25,341 nt of DNA. Source: an uncultured Dialister sp. GTDB lineage: Bacteria > Bacillota > Negativicutes > Veillonellales > Dialisteraceae. Location of the stretch: assembly GCF_900541605.1 (NCBI RefSeq), contig NZ_UQKJ01000019.1:1-25341 (forward strand), read 5' to 3'. This document shows, piece after piece, positions 16,673 through 22,944 of this stretch. Each line of letters opens with the position of its first letter. The stretch's first letter is position 1. Below the pieces are notes generated by a model. That model had not been told where the DNA came from, searched no databases, and saw only the letters and a program-made list of their open reading frames with translations. Both the position numbers and the translations under genes were made by a program.

Positions 16673-16705
16673 AAGTCGGGGAAAAAGTTTTTTCCCCGAC
16701 TTTTC
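16673..16705 (+). terminator. folC terminator
   Basis: AAGTCGGGGAAAAA pairs with TTTTTCCCCGACTT, a nearly perfect long stem, followed by TTTTC. It begins about 30 bp after the folC stop. Confidence 0.85.
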
Positions 16706-16962
16706 TTGACGTATATCAATGTTTTTCTCGTTTGATTATGCTACTATAAAAGCAGATAGGAGTTTACATAAACTCATCGTCTGATGAAAATAAATTATGG
16801 CAGCTATTTCCGGGATAGAATGGCTATGTTATAATAACAGTGATGGGAATAAAATATACCGTATTTAAGAAATAAATATATGCTATATACCCTGCGTCCG
16901 GTTTTGATAAAAGCCTCATGTGTTTTGCTGAAGACAGGCTTGTTGCAAAGGAGGAAACATTT
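16706..16962. other. AT-rich gap between the folC terminator and citC-like gene
   Basis: Contains a perfect inverted repeat GAGTTTACATAAACTC (16760-16775), with arms of 7 bp and a CA spacer, which could be a regulator site, and the extended -10 promoter at 16827-16835. No small gene was recognised. Confidence 0.45.
16827..16835 (+). promoter_or_regulatory. Extended -10 promoter of the citC-like gene
   Basis: TGTTATAAT (16827-16835), TGn with a perfect TATAAT. The -35 region is weak. The leader would be about 120 nt. Confidence 0.5.
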
Positions 16963-18063
16963 ATGATTACTGAGCATGAAATATTTCTAACCGATCCCTC
17001 TGAAAAAGCAAAGGTCGTTGAATTCCTGAAGACCTTTGATCTCACATTTACAGGAAACATTGATTACACCATGGGCCTTTACGACGATGGTGAACTCATC
17101 GGCACCGGTTCCCTGGGTGGGCGGGTAATGCGGGATATCGCTATCCGCAAGGACTACCAGAAAAAGGGGCTTACCCGCCGTATTATCCGGAACCTCCAGG
17201 GCGAATCGAACCGCCGGGGGATTACAGGAAACCAGATTTTCACGAAACCGAAGAATGTCCCTGTTTTTGAACATATGGGATTCAAATGCGTAGCGGTGGC
17301 GGAACCCTATGCGGCCCTTCTGGAACGGGGCACGGACACACTGGAAGATTACCTGGGCCGGGTACGGGCGATCCTGGGCACTGGGGAAGGAAAGAACCGG
17401 GGCGCTATTGTCATGAACTGCAACCCCTTTACCCTGGGCCACCGGAGTCTTGTGGAATATGCCCACAACAACTGCGACGAAGTCATCATCTTCGCTGTGC
17501 AGGAAGACCGGTCCATATTCCCCTTCTCTGACCGTTTCTCCCTGATCAAGCAGGGGGTTCGGGACATGAAGGGGGTCGAAGTCATCAGCGGCGGTGATTT
17601 CATCATTTCCAATGCCACATTCCCCACCTATTTCATTAAAGGTACCGATGAACTGGCGGCCCAGACAAAGCTGGATGCCACAGTCTTTGCTACCCGCATT
17701 GCACCGGCCCTGAATATTACGGTCCGCTTTGTAGGTGAAGAACCGACGGACAAGACCACCATGGCCTATAATAATGCCATGCGGGAAGTCTTTGCTGCCA
17801 ACGGCATCGAACTGAAAGAAATCCCCCGGGAGCAGAAGGGAAACCAGATCGTTTCCGCATCCACCGTCCGTAAGGCTCTGGCGGAGGATGATTGGGAAAC
17901 TGTATACCGCATGGTACCTAAAACCACCCTTATTTACCTGAAGAGTCCTGCCGGTCAGGAAGTAATCCGCAAAATCAAGATGACCGAGGCCTTCAAGAAG
18001 ATGGAAGCCGAAGAAAAAGCGAAAGAAGCTGCTGCCGCAGCGGAAGCTATGAAGAAGAAATAA
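16963..18063 (+). CDS. citC: [Citrate [pro-3S]-lyase] ligase-like protein (CitC type)
   Basis: CitC activates citrate lyase by acetylating the thiol of its phosphoribosyl-dephospho-CoA prosthetic group with acetate and ATP. The 366-residue protein shows the two-part CitC layout: an N-terminal GNAT-like acetyltransferase domain (roughly residues 1-120, with DIAIRKDYQKKGLTRRII) and a C-terminal nucleotidyltransferase domain with MNCNPFTLGHRSLVEYA (TLGH at about 157-160) and VSASTVRKAL. The start at 16963 follows AAAGGAGG; the longer frame from 16918 has no ribosome site. The last 26 residues are a lysine/alanine/glutamate-rich charged tail not typical of the enzyme. None of the citrate lyase subunits (citD, citE, citF) or citX/citG is in the window, so the gene is isolated, and another substrate protein cannot be excluded. 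It converges on the HD-domain gene. Confidence 0.85.
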   Translation: MITEHEIFLTDPSEKAKVVEFLKTFDLTFTGNIDYTMGLYDDGELIGTGSLGGRVMRDIAIRKDYQKKGLTRRIIRNLQGESNRRGITGNQIFTKPKNVPVFEHMGFKCVAVAEPYAALLERGTDTLEDYLGRVRAILGTGEGKNRGAIVMNCNPFTLGHRSLVEYAHNNCDEVIIFAVQEDRSIFPFSDRFSLIKQGVRDMKGVEVISGGDFIISNATFPTYFIKGTDELAAQTKLDATVFATRIAPALNITVRFVGEEPTDKTTMAYNNAMREVFAANGIELKEIPREQKGNQIVSASTVRKALAEDDWETVYRMVPKTTLIYLKSPAGQEVIRKIKMTEAFKKMEAEEKAKEAAAAAEAMKKK

Positions 18064-18068
18064 AGATG

Positions 18069-18106
18069 AAAACAGCCCCCGACCGGATTTGGTCGGGGGC
18101 TGTTTA
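18069..18106. terminator. Strong hairpin between citC and the HD-domain gene
   Basis: AACAGCCCCCGACC pairs perfectly with GGTCGGGGGCTGTT around a 6-nt loop. A short TTT follows on the plus strand, and TTTTCATCTTT on the minus strand, so it can serve both convergent genes. It begins 6 bp after the citC stop. Confidence 0.8.
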
Positions 18107-18144
18107 GGTATAAAGAGAAAAGATTATAATATAAAAGAGTGTAT

Positions 18145-18174
18145 GGTGGCTGGAGGATTTACCCTTCAGCCACC
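18145..18174 (-). terminator. Hairpin downstream of the HD-domain gene
   Basis: GGTGGCTG (18145-18152) pairs with CAGCCACC (18167-18174), and GAGG/CCTT extends the stem to about 12 bp. On the minus strand it lies 24 bp after the HD-domain gene stop and is followed by a weak T-rich tract. Its minus-strand arm, ACGGTGGCTGAAGGG, resembles the 16-bp repeat found at 10605 and 18826. Confidence 0.5.
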
Positions 18175-18197
18175 GTCCATCGGCCGAGGACCCCTTT

Positions 18198-18761
18198 TCA
18201 CTTGAGTCCTAATTCCTCCTTATGAGCCGTCATGCCGTCAATGCAGGCCTGCATCACTGTAGCTGCGTCGAGACCCAGCATTTCAAAGCCCTTCTTGATT
18301 ACATCCCGGTTACAGCCGGCGGCAAAACGCTTATCTTTGAATTTCTTTTTCAGCCCCTTTACTTCCATCCCCGTAATGCCTTCCGGGCGCATGAGAGCAT
18401 AGGCCATAACCACTCCTGTCAGTTCATCCACAGTGAACAGGCTCTTTTCGATGTCCGTGGTGGGCTCTACATCATTATCACAGATGCCCCAGCCGTGGGA
18501 AATGATGGTATTGATATCTTCTTCATCCACGCCTTCCGGTTCCAGAAATTCCCGGACATGGTGGCAGTGCTCATTCGGATATTTTTCATAGTCCACATCG
18601 TGAAGATAGCCGATGGCTTCCCAGTGGTCCTTATCCTGGTGGAAATAATCGGCCATGGCTCCCATGGCCGCACTCACTGCCAGGGCGTGGGTGAAAAGAT
18701 GGTCTTCCGTCGTATATTTCGGCAGGATTTCCTTCGCTTTAGCAAGTGTTAACTGACTCAT
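18198..18761 (-). CDS. HD-domain (HDIG-type) metal-dependent hydrolase
   Basis: A 187-residue soluble protein of the HD superfamily, which cleaves phosphate esters of nucleotides or related compounds using a bound metal. Putative metal ligands are visible in order: His25 (FTHALAV), His54-Asp55 (GYLHDVDYEKYP), then CHHVREFL and ISHGWG. The GYLHDVDYE segment is the typical core of the HDIG subgroup often annotated as a predicted hydrolase of 180-190 residues. The start follows GGAGG directly upstream. Its substrate is not known and neither neighbour (citC, sirtuin) points to one. It is transcribed alone on the minus strand, with a TATAAT-like box on that strand at 18793-18798. Confidence 0.85.
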   Translation of the reverse strand: MSQLTLAKAKEILPKYTTEDHLFTHALAVSAAMGAMADYFHQDKDHWEAIGYLHDVDYEKYPNEHCHHVREFLEPEGVDEEDINTIISHGWGICDNDVEPTTDIEKSLFTVDELTGVVMAYALMRPEGITGMEVKGLKKKFKDKRFAAGCNRDVIKKGFEMLGLDAATVMQACIDGMTAHKEELGLK

Positions 18762-18792
18762 AATGACCTCCTTGTAATTGTATACTGTATGT

Positions 18793-18798
18793 ATTATA
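18793..18798 (-). promoter_or_regulatory. Possible -10 box of the HD-domain gene
   Basis: On the minus strand this reads TATAAT, about 32 bp ahead of the start codon. No convincing -35 is found at 16-18 bp, so it is a partial call. Confidence 0.4.
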
Positions 18799-18825
18799 AC
18801 CCAAAGAGGGAAGATGGGGCTGGAG

Positions 18826-18841
18826 AAAGGTGGCTGAGGGG
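18826..18841. repeat. 16-bp intergenic repeat, copy B
   Basis: AAAGGTGGCTGAGGGG, identical to 10605-10620. It is followed by a GGCC-TGC-GGCC hairpin, then GGAAGGAGAC, which aligns with GGAAGGTGAC after copy A; the hairpin segment looks like an insertion relative to copy A. Two tandem GGAATGA units (18886-18899) come shortly afterwards. Confidence 0.6.
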
Positions 18842-18994
18842 TAACGGCCTGCGGCCAAGGGGAAGGAGACGACGCGGGAAAATTAGGAATGAGGAATGAA
18901 GGTGACGGTGCAAATGAGATTAAGGTCGAGGCTGAAATCGCGTGTATTCACAACTACGTTGTCATTCCAACTGATACTACCCACAACTCGGTCG

Positions 18995-19078
18995 GCCGGG
19001 CCACAAAAGGAAGGTGCCTTAGTGTGCAGTAAAGGCACCAACTTGGGCCCGGCTCAGCAGTCCTCTGCAGGACTGCTG
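18995..19078. other. Stem-rich element of unknown type
   Basis: An outer stem GCCGGGCC (18995-19002) pairs with GGCCCGGC (19046-19053). Inside it, GGTGCCTT (19013-19020) pairs with AAGGCACC (19032-19039) around an 11-nt loop. Directly after it, CAGCAGTCCT (19055-19064) pairs with AGGACTGCTG (19069-19078) around a 4-nt loop. All three stems are perfect. No T run follows, so it is not a simple terminator. It may be a structured RNA, a DNA-level repeat or the end of a mobile element. The strand cannot be decided. Confidence 0.55.
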
Positions 19079-19381
19079 CATTTCGAGCGAGGGTAGCATG
19101 CTAAGTGAGTCTGTCCTTAAAATCACCACAGCTTCGATGAATCGAGAAATCTTTCTGGTAAATGCCTGTGACGGTGTTACAACCCAATAGACCGCTGATG
19201 GTATGGTGAAAGGTGGCGGCGCAGGAATCAGGAAGCGTCGCGGGCGGAACAAGCATTTCTGGCAGCCGGAAGCCCCTGTCCGGTCGCACGAACACTCAGC
19301 CACAGGTCACCCGTCTTATGCCCAACCCCGCGCTCCTTTGCGGAATCTTGACGAAATATTGAAATATTTGCCTGATTTTCG

Positions 19382-19390
19382 TGATAAAAT
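19382..19390 (+). promoter_or_regulatory. Possible sirtuin promoter (extended -10)
   Basis: TGATAAAAT (19382-19390) fits an extended -10. Just upstream are two tandem GAAATATT units (19353-19368) after a TTGACG, but the spacing to a -35 is not right. The leader would be about 110 nt. Confidence 0.4.
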
Positions 19391-19507
19391 AAATAGAATA
19401 AGAGATACACGGGGAGCCGCAGGTCCCATACAGCCATATAAGCTTACAGTTGCTCAACACTACATCACTTACCTGCTTTTGCACCACATGGCAGAAAGGA
19501 GTCTCCC

Positions 19508-20254
19508 ATGACAGATATTGAAAACCTGGGCGAAATGATACGGAATCACCATCGCATTGTCTTCTTTGGCGGCGCCGGCGTATCTACGGAGTCAGACATC
19601 CCCGATTTCCGCGGCGCCAATGGTCTCTATCGGCAGAAGACGGATCTGCCCTGGACGCCGGAGGAAATGCTGTCCCACCATTTCTTTGAGGAACATCCGG
19701 TGGAATTTTTCACGAACTATGCTGCCTTCACGGAGGCCATGCTGAAAGCCCGGCCGAATCGGGCCCACTATGTGCTGGCGGATTGGGAGAGGGAAGGAAA
19801 GCTTTCCGCTGTGGTGACCCAGAATATTGACGGCCTCCACCAGCGGGCAGGAAGCAGGAATGTGATGGAGCTTCACGGCTCTGTACTTAGGAATTTCTGT
19901 ACCAGCTGCGGGAAATCTTTTACGGTGGACAGATTCCTGTCTCTCTGCCATCCGGTGCCCCGCTGTCCGGTCTGCGGCGGCGTCATCAAGCCGGACGTGG
20001 TACTCTATGAAGAACCGCTGGATATGGATACCATGCAGGATGCCATGGAGGCTATCCAGGAGGCGGATATGCTTATCATCGGCGGCACGAGCCTCGTTGT
20101 GTATCCGGCAGCGGGATTTGTGGACTACTTCACCGGCGACAGTCTCGTCATGATTAACAGGGATGAAACGGCCAAGGATTCGTCATGCGACCTGGTCTTC
20201 CACGATAGTATCGGAAAAGTGCTGGACGAAGCGGCGAAGATAGCAGAAGCATAG
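19508..20254 (+). CDS. cobB: NAD-dependent protein deacylase, Sir2 family
   Basis: Sirtuins remove acyl groups from lysines using NAD+, releasing nicotinamide; in bacteria they tune enzymes such as acetyl-CoA synthetase. The 248-residue protein has the full core: GGAGVSTESDIPDFRG (residues 21-36) for NAD binding, TQNIDGLHQRAG (104-115), the catalytic His123 in ELHGSV, a four-cysteine zinc site (Cys131, Cys134, Cys153, Cys156) and GGTSLVVYPAA for the Rossmann part. The usual ESGIPDFR is ESDIPDFR here, a small change. The start follows AAAGGAG at 19495-19501 with a 6-bp spacer. No macrodomain or acyl-carrier partner is next to it, so it is not of the linked SirTM type. It is monocistronic; amtB downstream has its own signals. 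Confidence 0.94.
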   Translation: MTDIENLGEMIRNHHRIVFFGGAGVSTESDIPDFRGANGLYRQKTDLPWTPEEMLSHHFFEEHPVEFFTNYAAFTEAMLKARPNRAHYVLADWEREGKLSAVVTQNIDGLHQRAGSRNVMELHGSVLRNFCTSCGKSFTVDRFLSLCHPVPRCPVCGGVIKPDVVLYEEPLDMDTMQDAMEAIQEADMLIIGGTSLVVYPAAGFVDYFTGDSLVMINRDETAKDSSCDLVFHDSIGKVLDEAAKIAEA

Positions 20255-20328
20255 GATTCATGGTGATCGGATTATACGTATGAATGAGCTTTGCAGGCCG
20301 TTATCCGGCTCAGGTTTCCATTTTCCCC

Positions 20329-20357
20329 TTGCAAAATCCATTTCCTGTGGCTATAAT
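20329..20357 (+). promoter_or_regulatory. Strong promoter upstream of amtB
   Basis: TTGCAA (20329-20334), 17-bp spacer and a perfect TATAAT (20352-20357). A start near 20364 would yield a transcript that meets a terminator only about 20 nt later. Confidence 0.65.
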
Positions 20358-20382
20358 AATCTATATAAGTTCAGAAACGGCA

Positions 20383-20422
20383 AGAGAGCCTTCGCAGAGA
20401 TACGAAGGCTCTCTCTTTTTTT
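20383..20422 (+). terminator. Terminator between the sirtuin gene and amtB
   Basis: AGAGAGCCTTCG (20383-20394) pairs perfectly with CGAAGGCTCTCT (20403-20414) around an 8-nt loop and runs into a T tract to 20422. It could end the sirtuin mRNA, 130 bp after its stop, or attenuate transcription from the promoter at 20329. Confidence 0.85.
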
Positions 20423-20562
20423 AGGAGGTGTTACCGGTGCGTTCCGTGTATCGCGGAAAGGGGTAAGGTAAACGATCTTATCCATGGAGTGAAACTGCAT
20501 TTTGGGGAAAAGGCCCAGGAAACCTTTTCCTGTCATAACTTCATATAAAAATGGTGATGGTG

Positions 20563-20599
20563 CTGCTTTGCGGAATACTGTATTCCCGGCGGCTTTTTT
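20563..20599 (+). terminator. Second terminator-like hairpin, just before amtB
   Basis: GCTGC near 20563 pairs with GGCGGC near 20588-20593 (with one G-U), and GGAATAC/GTATTCC forms the upper stem, followed by TTTTTT. It lies about 25 bp before the amtB start codon, in the right place for an attenuator. Confidence 0.65.
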
Positions 20600-20623
20600 A
20601 TTTCTCAGTAAAGGATGATTTCT

Positions 20624-21931
20624 ATGAAAAAATTTGCGATTCCCCCGTTTCTGGGGGCCTGTTTCCTGCCGACCCTGGCCCTGGCGGCAGATGGTGAAAG
20701 TAAACTGAACGGAGCCGATATAGCCTATATGGCCATTGCTACCCTGCTGGTGCTCATTATGACTCCGGCCCTGGCCTTTTTCTACGGCGGCCTCGTTCGC
20801 CGCAAGAATACAATCAATACCATCATGATGTCCATGGTGTGCCTGGCCATTTTCACAGTGCAGTGGTTCGTCTACGGCTACTCTCTTTCCTTTGGCCCCG
20901 ATGTGGGCGGCATCATCGGGAACCTGGACTGGGCGTTCTTTAAACATGTGGGCATGGCAGCAAATCCGGACTATTCGGAAACCATTCCCCATATTCTCTT
21001 CGCCATGTTCCAGATGGCCTTTGCCATCCTGACCCCCGCCATCGTGAGCGGCGGCATCGTGGAACGGACCCGCTTCCCTGCGTACTGCCTGTTCATCCTC
21101 CTCTGGGGCACCCTGGTCTATGACCCCATGTGCCATATGGTGTGGGGCGTAGGCGGTTTCATCCGGGACATGGGCGCCCTGGATTACGCCGGCGGCACCG
21201 TTATTCATGTGACTTCCGGCTTCTCCGCCCTCACCGCAGCCATTCTCATCGGCAAGAGAAAGGGTTACGGTTTCCTGTCCCTCCGTCCTCATAACATTCC
21301 CGATGTCTGCCTGGGCGGCAGCTTCCTCTGGCTTGGATGGTTCGGATTTAATTCCGGCGCCGGCCTCATGTCCAACGACGTGATGGCCCAGGCCCTGGCC
21401 AATACAGGCATCGCCTCCTGCACCGCCGGTCTCGTATGGATCATCATCGAACAGATTGCCCATAAGAAAATGACTGCCCTCGGTCTTATGACCGGTATCC
21501 TGACCGGTCTTGTGGGTATTACACCGGGCGCTGGTTTCGTGGATGCCTCCGCTGCTTTCATCATCGGCCTCACCACGCCCTGTCTCTGCTATTTCTTCGT
21601 CTCCGAAGTGAAAGCGAAATTCGGCTACGATGACTCCCTCGACGCCTTTGGCTGCCACGGCATGGGCGGCGTATGGGGAGCCCTCATGACCGGCGTCTTC
21701 TGCACGAAGACCATCAACGATGCCGGAGCCGATGGCCTGCTCTATGGCAACCCGGCCCAGATGATTCCCCAAATCACCGGCATCGTCACGGGTATCATCG
21801 TGGCTGTGGTGATGACCACTCTCATCATCAAAGTACTGGGATGCTTCATGAAGGTTCGTGCCAGCGCTTCTGAAGAAGCCCAGGGTCTGGACCTCATCGA
21901 TCATGGTGAAAGAGCTTATAATAAACTGTAA
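20624..21931 (+). CDS. amtB: Ammonium transporter AmtB
   Basis: AmtB carries ammonium across the inner membrane as a homotrimer and is gated by a PII protein when nitrogen is plentiful. The protein has 435 residues with a signal peptide ending at about residue 21-22 (ALAADG) and eleven expected membrane helices. The twin pore histidines are visible as His195 (GGTVIHVTSG) and His345 (GCHGMGGVWG). FYGGLVRRKN near residues 53-62 and the DYAGG motif are typical. ATG 20615 is also in frame but overlaps the AAAGGA site (20610-20615), so ATG 20624 is chosen. The PII gene follows 12 bp downstream, the classical amtB-glnK arrangement, which supports nitrogen-dependent control. The two hairpins upstream suggest attenuation. 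Confidence 0.96.
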   Translation: MKKFAIPPFLGACFLPTLALAADGESKLNGADIAYMAIATLLVLIMTPALAFFYGGLVRRKNTINTIMMSMVCLAIFTVQWFVYGYSLSFGPDVGGIIGNLDWAFFKHVGMAANPDYSETIPHILFAMFQMAFAILTPAIVSGGIVERTRFPAYCLFILLWGTLVYDPMCHMVWGVGGFIRDMGALDYAGGTVIHVTSGFSALTAAILIGKRKGYGFLSLRPHNIPDVCLGGSFLWLGWFGFNSGAGLMSNDVMAQALANTGIASCTAGLVWIIIEQIAHKKMTALGLMTGILTGLVGITPGAGFVDASAAFIIGLTTPCLCYFFVSEVKAKFGYDDSLDAFGCHGMGGVWGALMTGVFCTKTINDAGADGLLYGNPAQMIPQITGIVTGIIVAVVMTTLIIKVLGCFMKVRASASEEAQGLDLIDHGERAYNKL

Positions 21932-21943
21932 GAGGTGAACAGC

Positions 21944-22315
21944 ATGGATACAGAAAAGAAAATCTATAAAGTGGATGCGGTGATTCGTCCGGAAAAACTG
22001 GAAGAGCTGAAAGACAGGCTCTATGAAATCGGCGTCACCGGCATCACGGTGACCGAAGTCTACGGATGCGGCCTCACCCATGGACAGGAAGAAATTTACA
22101 GGGGCAACGTACTCTCCGTGAACCTCCTGCCGAAGATCAAGATTGAAATCGTCATTTACGAAACGCCCCTGGAAAAACTCGTCCAGACAATCCGTGATAC
22201 ATGCAACACCGGCCACGTGGGGGACGGGAAAATCTTCGTCTCCGAGCTGGTGACCGCCGTGAAAATCCGGACCGGCGAAAAAGGTGGGGCAGCTATCATT
22301 GATGATAAAGCATAA
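21944..22315 (+). CDS. glnB: Nitrogen regulatory protein PII
   Basis: PII senses ATP/ADP and 2-oxoglutarate and controls nitrogen metabolism; paired with amtB it closes the channel by inserting its T-loop. The 123-residue protein has the PII fold order, with the T-loop from about residue 38 to 55 and the tyrosine used for uridylylation in other species at residue 52 (EIYRG). LPKIKIEIV after the T-loop and the C-terminal TGEKGGAAI are conserved nucleotide-binding features. Several T-loop positions (CGLTHGQEE) differ from the standard QKGHTE stretch. A GTG at 21935 is in frame, but ATG 21944 with AGAGGTG before it is preferred. It is co-transcribed with amtB, from which it is 12 bp away; by this context it is the GlnK-type partner. 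Confidence 0.94.
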   Translation: MDTEKKIYKVDAVIRPEKLEELKDRLYEIGVTGITVTEVYGCGLTHGQEEIYRGNVLSVNLLPKIKIEIVIYETPLEKLVQTIRDTCNTGHVGDGKIFVSELVTAVKIRTGEKGGAAIIDDKA

Positions 22316-22368
22316 ATATTTTCATGCTTATTACGGAAATATTTGATGGAAAAGTCAATGCTTCTATA

Positions 22369-22398
22369 TTGACAGGTTCCATCTACTCCATCTATAAT
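22369..22398 (+). promoter_or_regulatory. Near-consensus promoter of the structured RNA
   Basis: A perfect TTGACA (22369-22374), an 18-bp spacer and a perfect TATAAT (22393-22398). This is the best promoter in the window. It would start transcription at about 22405, at the first bases of the structured RNA and some 540 bp before cysS. Confidence 0.8.
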
Positions 22399-22404
22399 AA
22401 TAAA

Positions 22405-22618
22405 TAAGCATTGCAGGTCTGTGGCTGAAAGTCGATGGTAGTCGCAGCCAAAGCGATCCACGTAACGCAGGAAAAATTCCTGCTGAGCATGGTGCGGTTT
22501 AGATGTAAGTCCTGCCGGGAAAACCGAGAGGGTCAGTAGTGAGAGGTAGATACCGGGTAGCGAACGCTCCAGCAGGCGAGTGTGGGGTCAAAAGCCAGGT
22601 CAGCTGTGAATGCTTATT
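22405..22618 (+). ncRNA. Structured non-coding RNA, possibly raiA-motif family
   Basis: A segment of about 214 nt that starts at the predicted transcription start and is closed by a terminal stem: AATAAGCATT at its 5' end pairs with AATGCTTATT (22609-22618). Within it are TGGCTG/CAGCCA (22422-22427 with 22445-22450), a 7-bp hairpin GCAGGAA-AAA-TTCCTGC (22467-22483), CCTGC/GCAGG (22511-22515 with 22572-22576) and AGCG-AA-CGCT (22559-22568). It has no convincing protein frame. Long single-stranded purine-rich stretches (GAGAGGGTCAG, GGGGTCAAAAGCC) look conserved rather than random. The size, terminal stem and strong promoter fit the raiA-motif RNA of Firmicutes and Actinobacteria; the family name is from memory of its general character and is not verified. 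RNase P RNA, tmRNA and 6S RNA do not fit. Confidence 0.65.
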
Positions 22619-22624
22619 ATTTAT

Positions 22625-22841
22625 ATTTACGAGTGATGATCAAAAGAAGTACTGGGAATTATCCTTCAGAGAGGACATGGATGGTGGGAGTGTCCGGAAC
22701 GATTTTCAGGAAATGCCTTTGGGAGCTGAAAAGGGGAATTTGAAGTATCCTTTTCCGCAGGGCTGCGATACAGCCGAATGTGCGGCATTTGCCGACAGAG
22801 TGGAATAACGGGCCACCGTCTCTGTGAGGCGGTGGCTTTTT
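22625..22841 (+). promoter_or_regulatory. T-box leader specific for tRNA-Cys
   Basis: Signature parts are the GA motif and AGTA (GTGATGATC...AAGTACT, 22634-22653), AGAGAG with GGATGGTGGGA in distal stem I, a specifier TGC (Cys) at 22714-22716 placed 7 nt before AGCTG exactly as in the valS leader, and a T-box bulge TGGAATA at 22801-22807. TGGA is complementary to UCCA, the 3' end of tRNA-Cys, which has U at the discriminator position. The antiterminator is CAGAG/CTCTG with ACGG/CCGT, and the terminator follows. The bulge is unusual, since the common form is TGGNACC. Low charging of tRNA-Cys should increase cysS-mrnC-rlmB expression. Confidence 0.9.
22812..22841 (+). terminator. Attenuator terminator of the cysS T-box
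   Basis: GCCACCG pairs with CGGTGGC and TCTC with GAG(G) above it, followed by TTTTT at 22837-22841. The 5' arm overlaps the antiterminator, as expected. Confidence 0.85.
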
Positions 22842-22944
22842 GAATGAAGAAAGAAGATGATGGGATTGTGTCACTGTAGCAATGATGCCTTGTCTGTCTT
22901 TCTGAAATGGAAATATTGATCTGACTCGCGATGGAGGAATTTAA

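Larger units (their letters stand above)
18762..19507. other. 746-bp gap between the HD-domain gene and the sirtuin gene
   Basis: The longest gene-free stretch apart from the valS upstream region. It holds the HD-gene promoter box, repeat copy B, the GGAATGA tandem, the stem-rich element at 18995-19078, a 10-bp palindrome TAGCATGCTA (19095-19104), another small stem near 19133-19146 and, at the end, the sirtuin promoter. Open frames of 60-100 codons exist on both strands, but none has a ribosome site and recognisable protein character together. It could be a multi-copy intergenic element; that needs a genome comparison. Confidence 0.5.
20255..20623. other. Gap between the sirtuin gene and amtB
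   Basis: Holds a strong promoter (20329-20357), a terminator immediately after it (20383-20422), a hairpin CAGGAAA/TTTCCTG (20516-20532) and a second terminator-like hairpin (20563-20599) only 24 bp before the amtB start. amtB expression must therefore pass one or two terminators or use a promoter not recognised here. Confidence 0.6.

Noticed and set aside
19019..19303. 94-codon minus-strand frame and overlapping plus-strand frames in the 746-bp gap
   Set aside because: No ribosome site, no recognisable domain, and they run through the perfect stems at 18995-19078. They may be part of a repeat but are not supported as genes.
20383..20422. ANTAR-type two-hairpin antitermination site before amtB
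   Set aside because: Only one of the hairpins has a loop that could loosely fit (AGAGAT within an 8-nt loop), the closing pair is missing and the second hairpin does not fit the pattern.
20351..22216. 621-codon open frame on the minus strand
   Set aside because: It is antisense to amtB and glnB, rich in His/Gly/Asp as expected for the reverse reading of Ala/Val/Ile-rich membrane codons, and crosses several hairpins.
22316..22404. Small gene between glnB and the structured RNA
   Set aside because: No frame with a ribosome site; the segment is fully used by the promoter.
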